Shown: one piece after another, positions 21,797 through 33,387 of the stretch
Layout: every line of letters starts with the position of its first letter
How positions within the stretch are numbered: the stretch's first letter is position 1
From: Bolinopsis microptera
Taxonomy: Eukaryota; Ctenophora; Tentaculata; Lobata; Bolinopsidae
Reading direction: 5' to 3'
Assembly: GCF_026151205.1 (NCBI RefSeq)
Contig: NC_087076.1
Span: 18,155,419-18,219,418, forward strand
Length of the DNA stretch: 64,000 nt
Notes under the pieces: model-generated
Told to the model about the DNA's origin: nothing
Database searches by the model: none
What the model saw: the letters and a program-made list of their open reading frames with translations, nothing else
Translations under genes and position numbers: made by a program

Positions 21797-24700
21797 CCCC
21801 CTTTTGTTCTGGTCCAGAGCATTAGCCAGGCAGCTTCCCGGTAATTCGAGCGGCTGGGTGGGTCCTGGGCGGGATTGGTGTGGGTTCGTCCTCCTCGTGG
21901 TATGGTCTGAGATCTGGGGGTTGGCACGGGGGTGCGGCGGGGATGGGTGAGTGGTGCTGGCTGGAGGGACGGTTACTATTCATACCGACCAGCTTAAGCA
22001 AGTAAAGTTGTTTGCAGTCGGGACGGATGGGAACTTTGAATCGACAGTTAGCATTGCGATCCTGGCTCTTGTCAAACTCTCGGGCCTTGGACCCGTTTCT
22101 CGGGGCTGGCACAGGGGGTTTGGGCTCCCGCCTCTCGTCTGGGGCCTCCTGGACGCTTTAGAATTGCTGGGATTATAAGTACGGCGGCGGAGTCAGTCCT
22201 GAGCACCAGAGCATTCGTGAAGACTCCGCCCACTTACTCTGATTTATCTGACTGTAATTCCTTTCAACCCAATTCTTGTTCGTGTCTTTCATTCTTGGAT
22301 TGATTGGAACAGCAGCCTGGATTCGGTTAAGTGACCTTGACGTGGTAAGGGGGCTTACTCGGCTTCACTCGACCTGCCGAAACTAAGCCGTACTGTCCAG
22401 CTGGGCATCACTGGACATAAGTCGCACGTGCACTTCTTTTGGCTATTTAACTCACCTGATCCTTCCTCCCTGAGCACTCACAGCTTTCATTCACATTGAG
22501 CTATAGGGTTTTTGAAGTTTAGGGTGTGCGCTTCAGGTCGGGCCCTTAATTCCGATCATTAGCACCCATTTTCCCTGTTTTATTGGGCGGCATTTCAACA
22601 CTGTCGTCGTAGTATTTCTCAGCATCTTTCTACGATTCGCAGAAAGTGTTAAAACTCACGATACACCCTCACTGATCAACCATTTGCTTTATAGATCGTG
22701 GATAGAGTGTGCTTCGGCAAACACAAATGTATGTGCACGGACTCTTGGGTCTGACTCATGCACTTTGTGCACCGTCCACGAACCCTATAAAATAATATAC
22801 TGTAACAACACCAAAAACCAACCTTTACTGCCAACAGTGGTGCCAACTGGAGGGACGGTCACTATCCATAACGACCAGCTTAAGCAAGTAAAGTTGTTTG
22901 CAGTCGGGCCGGATGGGGACTTTGAATCGACAGTTGGCATTGCGATCAGACCAACAACCTACTTTCAACCGACCACTTTTGACTCTCGGCAAGTCTCAAT
23001 GGTCCAACCGACATACGACATTATTGTGTTAAAAGCTAAAAAAATCATATCTTCGCGCGGGTGCGCGCACCCACGTGAGAACATATGGTCACAAACAAAA
23101 GATAACAACAAACACAATTTCACACACAAACGTCTATTGAGCGGACTGTGGGAGCCATGTTCAGGGAAGGTCTGGCGGGGGCTGTTTGTCTGGAAGGGAC
23201 CATGCGTACCTTCTGGGGGGCCAGCTGCTGCTACCCGACCCTGTCCAACTCCTCAGCGCCCCACCGGCAATGATAGGTCATAATACCTGTCTAGGGGGAG
23301 GGACGGCTTCCACTCCGCTCAATGACGCTCAAACTAGCACAAAAAAGAAGAGACGCCAAAAAAAGTTAAAGACTACTGTTGCAGCACGCAACAAGCAGTC
23401 TGAAACTTACTCTGTCACCCAAATTAATCTCAAACGCAAGTTCAATGCATGGAAAACCCTCCTTATCAACACTCACGGCCGGAGAAATCCAATCATTCTT
23501 GCAACAGAACCGTACTCTAATAACAAAAACCTAATACCACCCATCAATAAGGATCTCACCCAATATTATTACAAGGTCGGGGATAAAAGACCCCGTGCCG
23601 CTATTGTACTGCACAAAAACCTGACAGTAAAATGTTGGGAACTTACACAATTCACAACACCCGATCAAGTGGCCATTTAAATCCAACTCAGCTCGACAGA
23701 ACTCATTCTGGCAGCTTCGTACATGGATATAAATGGGCCGGTACCGCCACAAGAAACATCACCTCTAGCAAAATACGCAAATGATAACAACATCCCGCTC
23801 ATTATAGGGTCGGACACCAATTCCCACCACACCCTTTGGGGGAACAAGGCATGCAATAAAAGGGGAGAGGAGCTTCTTGACTTTCTCTCCTCCCTAGGGC
23901 TGTCATGTGCCAACAAAGGATCATCCCCAACCTTCCTCAACTCTCGAGGCCACAACTCAATTATCGATCTCACAATAACAAACCAGTTGGGAGGAGATCT
24001 CATTAGTAACTGGCATGTTAGTGACCTTTACTCCAACTCTGACCATCGCTATATTATGTTCGATATAACTACAGGGCCAAAGAAGGAACCCAAACAGATC
24101 CGACTAGTCAAAAACACTGACTGGGACAGATTTGATGAGATCCTATCGAATAACCCCAACCTTAACAACACACAAATCAACACTACGACTGAAATTGATC
24201 ACAAAATAGACATAATCAATACTGCACTAAAGGAAGCCTTCGAGGAGGCATGCCCCATTACTTACATCTCAAGTTCCGTCCGCAAACCCCCCTGGCTAAC
24301 TCGAGAAGTAGAGGAAGCACAGAGGGGAATAAGACAAAAACTGATTACTGCCCGCAAAAAGAAGACTGATGCCCTGTGGCTCGCTCTTAGAGAGAGCAAC
24401 AAACAATACAACCGACTTATAACCAACTCCCAGCGTAATGCTTGGAGAACTTTTTGTCAGGAAACAGAGTCTGTTAAGGAATCCGGAAGGATGAATAAGA
24501 TTCTGAAATCCTGTAACGACAACAAACATACACTAGAAGCCGTTTACAAACCAAACGGAGACCTCACCAAAAATGCAGAGGAGACATTGGAAGTCATGAC
24601 ACGAACCCACTTCAAGGATAGTGTCACTGATCCGCCAGTGCCTCCACCTGGTCCTCTACCAATCACCACCACCTTACTCAATACCATCTACAGCCCAGAC

Positions 24701-27345
24701 AGAATCGAGGAGGCTCTTAAATCCTTCGATCCGTTGAAAGCTGCTGGACCCGACACCCTCAAACCTATCATCATACAGAAAGCTTGGACACACATCAAAG
24801 ACATCACCAGAACCATTATGACAAAAAATCATGAAACCCAACACATTCCAACTTTGTGGAAAGAATCCCTTGGAATCTTTCTCCCAAAGCCTGGAAAAAC
24901 TGACTACAACCAACCAAAGTCATTTCGCACTATCACCCTTTCTCCAGTGATGTTAAAACTACAGGAGAAGGTGATACTGTGGCATATGCAACACGACCTT
25001 AATATCGCTAAAGACATCAACAAACGACAATTTGGCTTTAAGAAAGGATGTTCAACCGAAGCAGCCCTTCATAAAGTTACTCACACCATCGAGCGCAGGA
25101 TAGCTAAGAAGGGATATGTCCTAGGCGTCTTTCTAGATATAGAGGGAGCTTTTGATAATGTCTCTTTCAAGGCTATTTCTGACGCTATCAAGACCACGAA
25201 AGTGGATCTGGCCACAGCACAATGGATTATCAACATGGTAACTAACAGATTCATCACATTAAATCATAAGGATAAGTCGACAAGGGTTCGGATCCGGAGA
25301 GGGTGCCCTCAAGGTGGCATCCTTTCCCCTTTCCTCTGGAACCTGGTAGTCGATGATCTCCTGGCCTACACCGCAAGAGACATACCAGGTTATCTGCAAG
25401 CTTTTGCAGACGATCTGCTCTCTCTAGCGGAGGGGAATGATTTAGATATCATCTGGAACAGAACACGCAAAACCATCAACACAATAGAAAAATGGTGCCA
25501 AACCAAAGATCTATCCATAAGCGCACTCAAAACTCAAATAGTCATGTTTACCTGGAATAAGAAATGGACACTAAGACCTGTGGTGGTGGGTAACACCACT
25601 ATAGGTCTTTCCAAATCTGCCAAATTCCTAGGAGTGACCCTCGACAGCAAGCTCAATTTCAATGAACATATCACCAATACCACCAAAAAAGCTACGGCAT
25701 CCCTTATGCAATGTAGAAGAGCTGTCGGCCCCACTTGGGGTATGAGCCCTAAAACATGCAAATGGATGTACACCGCTGTCATCAGACCTATTCTATCATA
25801 CTGCTGTAGTATATGGATTAGAGCAACTCAAACAGACACCAACGCGAGGAAGTTCAAACGAGTTCAGGCATTGGCATTGAGAATGATGTCTGGTGCCATG
25901 CCTAGTACTCCCTTCATCGCACTGAACCACCTCACTAACACTCCAGATATCATACTTTTCCTGAGAGGTGAAGCAGCAAAGGGCACAGCCAGGCTTCAAG
26001 CCTATGGAAGCCTAACCCTCGAAACTATCGCCCCCAGAAAAGGTACCATCACAACTCACACCACTATCAACAAACAATTCATGGTAGATCTCAACATACC
26101 ACTCAAAACAGAGAGAGACCTATCTATACCAACCATGATGCTTGAACGACGCTTCACGGTCACCACTCCTGGAGCTGACAACATTGGATATAGAGGCTCA
26201 CTCCAAAACACCATCGACAACATCCCCAGTGAAACCATCACCTGCTACACAGACGGGTCACGCACAGACTCAGGTAGCGGGGCTGGTTATATTATCACCA
26301 CAGACAACAACAACACTACACTAGATGAAAGATCATTCAAGCTTCCCGATTATTGCACCGTATATCAAACAGAACTCACTGCCATCATCGAAGCTTGTAA
26401 ATATCTATCAACTTACACAAACACACATATCATCATATGGTCAGACAGTCTCTCTTCTATTCAAGCCATATCCTCACCTTCAACGAGGAGTAGGACTACT
26501 AGAGACTGTTACGACACCCTCAATACACTCGGATCCACTAACACCTTAGAGATCAGATGGATAGCTGCACACATTGGATTGTGGGGTAATGAAAAAGCAG
26601 ACGAGCTGGCCAAAAATGGTACAACCAGTGAATCCACTTTGAATTGCCCAATTCCACAATCCTACATCAAACGCCTGATCAACGACAAAGTCACAAAACT
26701 TAATCAAGAATCATGGATTACTGATGGTCCCAGACACACTAAACTGACACTTGGACATAAAAACATCAACATCATCAAAAATCTCAACACTACACTCAGT
26801 AACAACAGACAAAATTATAGAACTGCAGTGCACCTCATCACGGGACATTGTGGCCTCAACAAACACCTACACACCATTCGCAAATCAGACACAAGTGCTT
26901 GTCCTAAATGCGGCGACGAAGAGGAGACTGTCTCACACTTTCTCGGACAGTGCCCGGCTATTGCCCAAATAAGAGGTCAATATTTCCGGGACTACTACCT
27001 CTCTGTCAATGACATATTCGACAACCAACACATCTCCACCATTGTCAACTTTACAAACCACACTAAACGCTTAGTGGTGCCAGAGGAGTTGGACCAGACA
27101 GGTGTAACATAGCGACTATTTTAACGCCGTCTTATTTCGCCTCTCTCTTCCACACTCAACCACCACTTAAGCGTTTATCCATGACACACCCCACAACACT
27201 TACCATCATCCTTGATTACACATCTTGATTCCACTGGCATCCTCCCACAGGACTGCCATACCCCAGAGGTAGGCAAAGCATTCATATGCTATCCTCTCGT
27301 GGGCCAACCAGGCCCAGCCTCTCTAAAAAAAAAAAAAAAAAAAAA
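21797..27345 (+). mobile_element. Near full-length poly(A) LINE with RNase H (LINE B)
   Basis: A 5.5-kb non-LTR retrotransposon inserted in the zinc-knuckle/nuclease linker of element A. The target duplication aaggccggcgat lies at 21785-21796 and 27344-27355, and the element ends in a run of 21 A (27325-27345). A 1.6-kb GC-rich 5' region precedes the ORF. In it, a segment of about 105 bp (near 21,955-22,060) is repeated near 22,848-22,950, like repeated 5'-UTR promoter units in some LINEs. The order APE endonuclease, RT, RNase H, zinc knuckle fits the I-group/Jockey-related LINEs. No convincing ORF1 (gag) was found. Confidence 0.88.
23186..27112 (+). pseudogene. LINE B ORF2 (APE endonuclease-RT-RNase H) with a single in-frame stop
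   Basis: The endonuclease begins near QINLKRKFNAWK, with ATEPY, SYMDINGP, GSDTNSHHTLWG and SDHRYIMF as the usual APE signatures. A TAA at 23678-23680 interrupts it between the second and third of these; the frame is otherwise continuous from 23186 to 27112. The RT has FRTITLSPVMLKLQEK, LDIEGAFDNVSF, GCPQGGILSPFLWNL and FADDLLSL. RNase H has CYTDGSRTDSGSG, QTELTAIIEACKYL, WSDSLSSIQAI and HIGLWGNEKADELAK. The C-terminal knuckle is CPKCGDEEETVSHFLGQC. Apart from the stop it appears complete and is likely young. Confidence 0.85.
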
Positions 27346-27355
27346 GGCCGGCGAT

Positions 27356-27907
27356 GGAAGACAGTTCATTGATTTTGTTCCTGCTGGGAGGAGAAAAGCA
27401 GGTAAAGACGACCGGAAGGAGAGTCGTGGTTTCGGGATCCTGAGTGGGTATCGGGATTGGATAGTGCTGTCAGACCTTGAGGAGCAGCTTAAGTTTCCCA
27501 GTGAGATTGTGGAAACACGGCTGAGGCCGGACCTTGTGATATTCTCAAGGTCAGCAAAGACAGTTATTTGGTGGGAGCTAACAGTACCATCTGAAGAGCG
27601 GATCGCTGAATCGCACGAGTACAAACTCGACCGATACAGTGGTCTGCAGGCTGAGATTCAGGCGAAAGGTTGGTGCTGTTATAATGCCGCAGTCGAAGTT
27701 GGAGCTAGGGGAGTGGTTGCGCAGAGTTTGGAGAGAGCTGCGAGGAGGATTGGTTTTAGGGGAAGAGAGCTGAAGAAGCTGGTACGGGACAGTGGGAAAG
27801 AGGCAGCCATAAACGTTATCTCGTCGCCAATTGCAAGCTCTAACGGGTCTCCTCAAGTGACTCTCGGATCAGATGGTGGTTCAAGGGTGGACTGCTGGGG
27901 CGCCTGA
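27356..27907 (+). CDS. Restriction-like endonuclease domain of element A (C-terminal segment)
   Basis: Continues the element A polyprotein after the LINE B insertion: GRQFIDFVPAGRRKAG, SGYRDWIVLSDL, then RPDLVIFSRSAKTVIWWELT, in which Asp and Glu-x-Thr stand in PD-(D/E)xK spacing, followed by EERIAESHEYKLDRYSGLQ. Nucleases of this fold nick the target for reverse transcription in R2-type elements. The stop is at 27905-27907. A further frame at 27920-28150 has no recognised domain. Confidence 0.75.
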   Translation, partial: GRQFIDFVPAGRRKAGKDDRKESRGFGILSGYRDWIVLSDLEEQLKFPSEIVETRLRPDLVIFSRSAKTVIWWELTVPSEERIAESHEYKLDRYSGLQAEIQAKGWCCYNAAVEVGARGVVAQSLERAARRIGFRGRELKKLVRDSGKEAAINVISSPIASSNGSPQVTLGSDGGSRVDCWGA

Positions 27908-28468
27908 CAGGAAACCGTATTGCGATTAAAGCCCCGAAACGGTGTCAGGTTGGTAACTGATGATTCTGATCCATGCTCCTGTGAGTTTGCTGTTGTATCT
28001 CAACTCGCTAAACTGAGGCATCTCCGCATCTTGGGTGAATATGCGTACATCTTCATACTAAACCCAGGTGTGGCATGTGTCAGTGAATACGGGCGAGCGG
28101 ATGCAATAGCGAAGGTGGTGTGGCAAGGCCTAAAAGACACAGTCAGATAGTTGTCAGCTCGCTGACTGTAAGGGAGAAGGTATATCCGTATTTCGCTGCT
28201 ACTGATGCAGTCCTTGATCTGGCAATCAAGGCTTCTCTGTTTTTCGTCTAACTATGTACCGTTGGGCTTGTGGAACCCGTAAGGGGGACATACATAGGTT
28301 AGAATGGTTTTGTGCACCAAGAGGAGTGAGGGAATGTGGGTTGAAGAGAGAGAGCTTGAGAGTTGTTAGGGTGGTTAGGATCAGTAGGTGGAGTGTTTGG
28401 TTGGAGCCTTCTGTTTTTGCTGTATAGCATTTTAGTCACTCCGCAGTTTATTAACTGTGTCTCAACTC

Positions 28469-28559
28469 TGTCGTTCTTAAGCTAACTAGAAGTAAACTTG
28501 AGGAAATATTCTTTGGTGATTGTATATAGTTATTTAATAAACTTTTATTTGGTTGTTAG
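28469..28559 (+). repeat. Right copy of 91-bp direct repeat
   Basis: Identical to 18156-18246. The native locus presumably ran from 18155 through one copy of this repeat into 28560, so the composite element sits about 0.7 kb upstream of U2AF2. Confidence 0.9.
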
Positions 28560-29288
28560 TATTTTCAGATCTCAAGGCAACTGTTGTAAACTTCAGTGTT
28601 CTTTAGTGAATTTTCCACTTCCGCTGTATTAGGATGTAATCAATCTGACCATCAGATAAATAGGTTCATTTGTTGACCATTCCAATTGGGTTATGAATGG
28701 TGAACTGTTTCCTTTCAGGATCAGTTTGCTTGTATGAATCCAATTGTGCAATTAAAAAACACTACCACACTGGGCCGCGCCATGCAGTCAAACCTTCACT
28801 GAAATTGGGCAATTTTATTTATAAAATTATTTCTTTGAACTGGTGATATAAATATTCAAACTTATTGTGTAGTGGTTGTGGGTACAAAATAAAATATTTG
28901 TTTTACTAAATTCTGTTTACTGTAGACATAATGTAAAGGTAAAATCAGCATGCAAAGGTTTTGGCTTATTGCTAATCACTTAGAACCATTAATCATAGCG
29001 GAATTCCAGCTGTTCTAACAGAATTTTAAGATAGGCCTTTAAAAGTTTTTTATTCGATTTTGAAAATCTTGGACCAGGAAAAATCATCAAAAAACAAGGT
29101 CCAAGATCATCAAAATCTTAACTGGCTGTTTGCACATAGCTGTTCTAACACCAATACCAGCTCAGGATGTTGATATTTAAGAATTCTAAAATTAATCCCA
29201 TAATCAGATTTGATTACCTAATTGACTGAGAAATTCGAGTTAATTTCTATGTGTATCATTGCATTGTACTAATCTAAATCTTAACAGG
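28560..29288. other. U2AF2 upstream region
   Basis: AT-rich, no ORF. It probably contains the U2AF2 promoter and a 5' UTR. Immediately before the start codon there is a good 3' splice site (ctaatctaaatcttaacag|G-ATG), meaning either a 5'-UTR intron or a spliced-leader acceptor. Confidence 0.6.
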
Positions 29289-30668
29289 ATGTCATCCCCA
29301 TTCCATCCAGACGATGAAAATGGTGTAGGAAATGTTGCTGAAGAGCGCAGCCCTCGGAGGGAGAAGAAAGAAAAGAAGAAAAAGAAGCACCGATCTCGAT
29401 CTCGATCCAGAAGTCGCCGGCACAGATCCAGATCAAGAAGCAGAGAGAGACGGAGGTCTAGAAGTAGGTCAGCAGACCGGAAATCTAAGAAATCTCGCAG
29501 GAAGAAGCCTTCACAGTTCTGGGATGTTCCTCCACCAGGTTTTGAGCACATAACTCCCCTACAGTACAAAGCCCTCCAAGCTACTGGTCAGCTCCCAGTG
29601 GCAGGTGCAGCGCTGCCTCCGTCCATCCTGCAAATGGGTGAAAATGCCACAGCTTCTGTGTCAGCTGCAATAGCAGCAGCTCCAATGGCTCAATCCCACA
29701 TAACACGTCAGGCTAGGCGTCTTTACCTTGGTAACATTCCATTTGGTACTACAGAGGATGCGATGACAGAATTCTTCAACAAGCAGATGAGAGATTGCGG
29801 CTTAGCATGTGCTGCTGGTGCTCCTGTAATTGCTACACAGATAAATTTTGAAAGAAATTTTGCCTTCTTAGAGCTCCGATCAGTGGAGGAAACAACCAAT
29901 TGTTTAGCCTTTGATGGTATCAACTTTATGGGACAAACTCTCAAAATACGGAGGCCTAATGATTACAAGCCTTTGCCAACTGGTACAACAACAGGCGTCA
30001 ATCTTACCCACATTCCTGGTATTGTCAGTACTTTTGTTGAGGAAACGCCCAACAAATTATTCATTGGCAGTTTACCTAACCATCTTAACGATGATCAGGT
30101 GAAAGAGTTGCTCACTAGTTTTGGACAACTCAAATCATTCACTTTGGTAAAGGATAGCGGTACAGGAGAATCTAAAGGGTATGCTTTTTGTGAATATATT
30201 GATCCTAAAAACACTGAACAGGCTATTGAAGGCCTCAATGGTATGTCACTTGGTGAGAAAAAGCTTATTGTCAATCGGGCAGGTTCAGGAAACAAAAATT
30301 CAGCTGCGGCTGGTCTGCCTCTACCAATTACAGGTATGGACATTGTCTCGTCTCTCAATGAAGCAACTGAAGTTTTGTGTCTGATGAACATGATCTCTTT
30401 GGATGACTTACTCGATGATGATGAGTATGCCGATATTATTGAAGATGTCAGAGAGGAGTGCGGAAAGTATGGGCGTGTAAGAAATGTGGTAATTCCTCGT
30501 CCAATTGAAGGTCAGGCTGTCCCTGGACAGGGAAAAATTTACTGCGAGTTTGCCGGACCAGACGATTGTAAGAAGGCAGCCGGTGCTTTGGCTGGAAGAA
30601 AGTTCGCTAATCGGGTTGTCGTTACGTCCTACTACAATCTAGACAAATTTCGAAAGAGAGACTTCTGA
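29289..30668 (+). CDS. U2AF2: U2 snRNP auxiliary factor large subunit (U2AF65)
   Basis: Nuclear splicing factor that binds the polypyrimidine tract at 3' splice sites and recruits U2 snRNP together with U2AF35 and SF1. An intronless frame of 459 residues from MSSPFHPDD. Domains: an N-terminal RS region (residues about 20-75); the U2AF-ligand motif SQFWDVPPPGFEHITP (about 76-91), whose Trp inserts into U2AF35; RRM1 starting at RRLYLGNIPF; RRM2 starting at NKLFIGSLPNHL, with GYAFCEY; and a C-terminal UHM-type RRM3 from VLCLMNMISLDDLLDD to KFRKRDF. Length and order match animal U2AF65 (about 475). An upstream in-frame ATG at 29259 lies before an acceptor site and is less likely. The neighbour CDV3 follows on the same strand 0.4 kb downstream. 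Confidence 0.97.
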   Translation: MSSPFHPDDENGVGNVAEERSPRREKKEKKKKKHRSRSRSRSRRHRSRSRSRERRRSRSRSADRKSKKSRRKKPSQFWDVPPPGFEHITPLQYKALQATGQLPVAGAALPPSILQMGENATASVSAAIAAAPMAQSHITRQARRLYLGNIPFGTTEDAMTEFFNKQMRDCGLACAAGAPVIATQINFERNFAFLELRSVEETTNCLAFDGINFMGQTLKIRRPNDYKPLPTGTTTGVNLTHIPGIVSTFVEETPNKLFIGSLPNHLNDDQVKELLTSFGQLKSFTLVKDSGTGESKGYAFCEYIDPKNTEQAIEGLNGMSLGEKKLIVNRAGSGNKNSAAAGLPLPITGMDIVSSLNEATEVLCLMNMISLDDLLDDDEYADIIEDVREECGKYGRVRNVVIPRPIEGQAVPGQGKIYCEFAGPDDCKKAAGALAGRKFANRVVVTSYYNLDKFRKRDF

Positions 30669-31065
30669 TTCAGAAAATTTTTGTCCAACTCGACAAAACG
30701 AGCTAAATTTATTTTTATCCCACTTTTATTACTTATTTTTATCCTCAGCTAGCCCTGAAGTATGCTGATGCAGTATTTATTTGATCGATACTCAAAAAAT
30801 TCAGTAATGTGTGCTCTCCCGTTAGTTGACTGCTTATTAATTGCTTATTAGAACAATTTATGTCTTTATGATCATAATCTTTTAGTGTTCATTGTGTTAT
30901 GGAAATTTCGCATGTCTGAAAACTCAATCAAACTATTTAGCCTTATCAAATACAAACTTCCTACTTTATTAAGTAGCCATATTATAATAAAAAGTTTTAC
31001 CTGTAACAATTTAATATTATCGAACACATACCATCTCTAGCTAAGGGCCCATAGTTTGAAGTAGA
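30669..31065. other. U2AF2-CDV3 spacer
   Basis: AT-rich. It contains the U2AF2 3' UTR and the short CDV3 leader. No other gene is visible. Confidence 0.6.
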
Positions 31066-32771
31066 ATGGCTGAAAACGACCTCGGCGACTTTTTTGCCAA
31101 GAAAGACAAGAGGAAGAAGAAGAAGAAGCAGCAAGGAACTAAAGTGACCAGTGCGACTTTGATAGAACAATTGATATCCGACACTGGCAAAACTGAGGAA
31201 CAACCTCAACAACAGTTCACTGAGAAAGCTCACATAGCTAGACCAGTAAGTAAACATATTATATCTCATTGACCACATATTAAACGTTTTCTCTTGGCAA
31301 GTTACAACGAATAATCCAAGTTTCCAAAAGCAGCCAATCAAATGTCTCGAATCAATGTCACGTGACAATTATTGGGCACCTCTCCAGTCCCCAACAGTAT
31401 GTAAATCTATGAACCATGTAACCTGTTAATAATTTTGTTCATTTAAATCTCAAACCTGTTACCAGATGTACAGATACTTGTACTCGCTATTTACAGGATG
31501 ATAACGAATGGGTGGAAATAAATGACGACCATTTAGCTGAGGGGCTCTCAGACCTGAAAATAAAATCTCTTGATGCCAAGTAAGTGACGTAAATATAATA
31601 ATAGTACAAGAAATATTACGAGCTGACTAATGACTTGAAATAACTATTGCTGTAATATCCAGAGTTATTGTAATCTGATACCACCAATTTGCCCATTTAC
31701 TAGTGACTAAACGTGTGCAGTAAAAGGAACAACTTCTTTTCAGGGAAGAGGAAGAAGAAGCGATAAGACAAGAGCAAGAAGCTCAAGACTATGAATCTGA
31801 AGATGAGAATGGAGAGAAAGACAAGGGTCCTTGGGCCCCGTTGTCCTCATCGCCCCCTAAAACATTTTCTTCAATAAATAAGCCTAAAGCTAATGGTAAC
31901 ATTCCTTATTCTCATTACCTATTTTTTGCTCATTGTATTTTACTGATGTTGTTTTGTAGCTTTATATCGTGTTAGTACTGGACACCGGCAGACGGTTTGT
32001 TCTAGAAGGCATAAACTTATTTCTTTGTTTCAGTTCCCTCCATACCTTCTTCACTTGTGTCAGCGGGCGGGAAATACATTCCTCCCGGTCAGCGGGCTGG
32101 TGGACCGGCAGTATCGAATAGCAGATCGCGCGGAAGAGAGCAGATCAATGTTAATAGCGTGGTAAGTTCGTGATCAATAAACTGGTACAATGAACCACAA
32201 TCCGTACGTTTCACGGGGCGGTCACAGCCATGTTGTTTAGTTTTTGGAAGGCGCGTCGACATTTGTTTGGTGCAATCATATTTCTTAGCCATTATACTTT
32301 TTCGCAATTTCGCGCGCGCGTCCGTGCGCGACTATTCTCCGTCATCGCTTGCCGAGACAGGAAGCTGTAGAAAAATTCCTCTCATTTCTCACCATTAGCA
32401 TACCTTCTTATTTTCGGTTTGAAAGGGACTCGATGCTAATAGCTATCAATCATACCAGATCTGAAAGACTAACATTATGTTTTCGCAGGATCAGTTCCCG
32501 GGTCTTCATGCGCAGTCGAACAACCAACCCAAGTAAGAATCATGATTCATGGAGCCGTACTATCAATTTACTTTCAATGAAAAGTCAGTTCCTAATACTA
32601 CTAAAATATGAATAAGCCTTTGAAACTGCGGTTTATCTAAAAATTCTTGTTTTCAGAGAAAAGCATGACCCAACATTTGACATGGCTAAGGGCGGCGGCA
32701 AAAGAATACAGAAACAGGCTAGACCGGAGCAAATGCAACTGAACAACAAGTTCCAAGTTTTAGAATCATAA
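31066..32771 (+). CDS. CDV3: CDV3 homologue
   Basis: Small hydrophilic, largely disordered cytoplasmic protein; its vertebrate relative (carnitine deficiency-associated gene expressed in ventricle 3) has no firmly assigned molecular function. Six exons join in phase: 31066-31245, 31497-31579, 31744-31895, 32034-32161, 32489-32532 and 32657-32771, all with GT-AG introns. Family landmarks in order: N-terminal DFFAKKDKRKKKKK, DNEWVEIND, an acidic EEEEEAIRQEQEAQ stretch with GPWAPL, KYIPPGQRAGG, DQFPGLHAQ and the C-terminal NNKFQVLES. It encodes about 233 residues, close to the human 258. A polyadenylation signal AATAAA lies at 33250-33255. Confidence 0.92.
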
Positions 32772-33387
32772 TCTGTTCCATTTTTATTATTTATTGCTTG
32801 GTATGTGTGGGTTCATTGGAACACTGATGGTAGCGTTGATTTTACATCGTTTATTCTTCCTTGAAGGGTGTACCTGTGTTTTTGGTAATCGAGCCATTTT
32901 GTACTACTAAAACTGAGATTATGTTTCAAACAAATCTTTACCAGGCATTGATAGAACTTTCTAGTATAGGAGGTGGTTCAGCTAAATTTGATTTACGAAC
33001 GAATTTGACTGAACCCCTTCCACTTTATAGCCAATGGTGGCTGATCCTTAGAAAGTGTATGCATCTAAAGATTTGGTATTTGTACACGGAAGATTTTATT
33101 TTTCGTGTATTTAATTAGTTGTTGGAGTGTAGTTCATCGTTCAGGATCAGTTGACTGAGCAAATTTCTAAATTGCATCCTATTTTACTGAACAATGAAAT
33201 CCGACAATTCAATCTTTTTGTGTGAATTTGTTCGGCATCTTGACCACAAAATAAATATTGTCTAATAAAAACAGTATACAAATTGGGTTAATTTTTCCAA
33301 AGTCAATTTAACTGTAAAATGATTAAAATATGGGTTTAGATTAAGAATCGGTTCACTCTGAACAATAATGTGAACCAAAAAGTGTTG
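32772..33387. other. CDV3 3' UTR and convergent spacer
   Basis: No further gene. CDV3 (+) and the ankyrin exon set (-) converge here, about 130 bases apart if CDV3 ends after the AATAAA at 33250. Confidence 0.6.

Larger units (their letters stand above)
18247..28468 (+). mobile_element. R2-like LINE (element A) split by two later LINE insertions
   Basis: The outer element consists of three pieces: 18247-18358, 19244-21796 and 27344-28468. After the insertions and one copy of each target duplication are discounted, one frame appears to run through to a TGA at 27905-27907. It encodes a reverse transcriptase, a zinc knuckle, then a restriction-like nuclease (RPDLVIF...VIWWELTVP). This RT, knuckle, nuclease order is the hallmark of the R2 superfamily of non-LTR elements. 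There is no APE-type endonuclease. The 5' end starts abruptly inside coding sequence (RALLDKRIS), so the element is 5'-truncated. About 560 bases of 3' region follow the stop, and there is no poly(A) tail. Clade assignment within the R2/NeSL/Utopia group is inference. Confidence 0.75.

Noticed and set aside
22684-23283. ORF1 (gag) of LINE B
   Set aside because: A 199-codon frame without gag zinc knuckles or coiled coil, overlapping repeated 5'-UTR sequence.
27920-28150. Separate host gene in the element A 3' region
   Set aside because: A 76-codon frame with no recognised domain, lying inside the retrotransposon.
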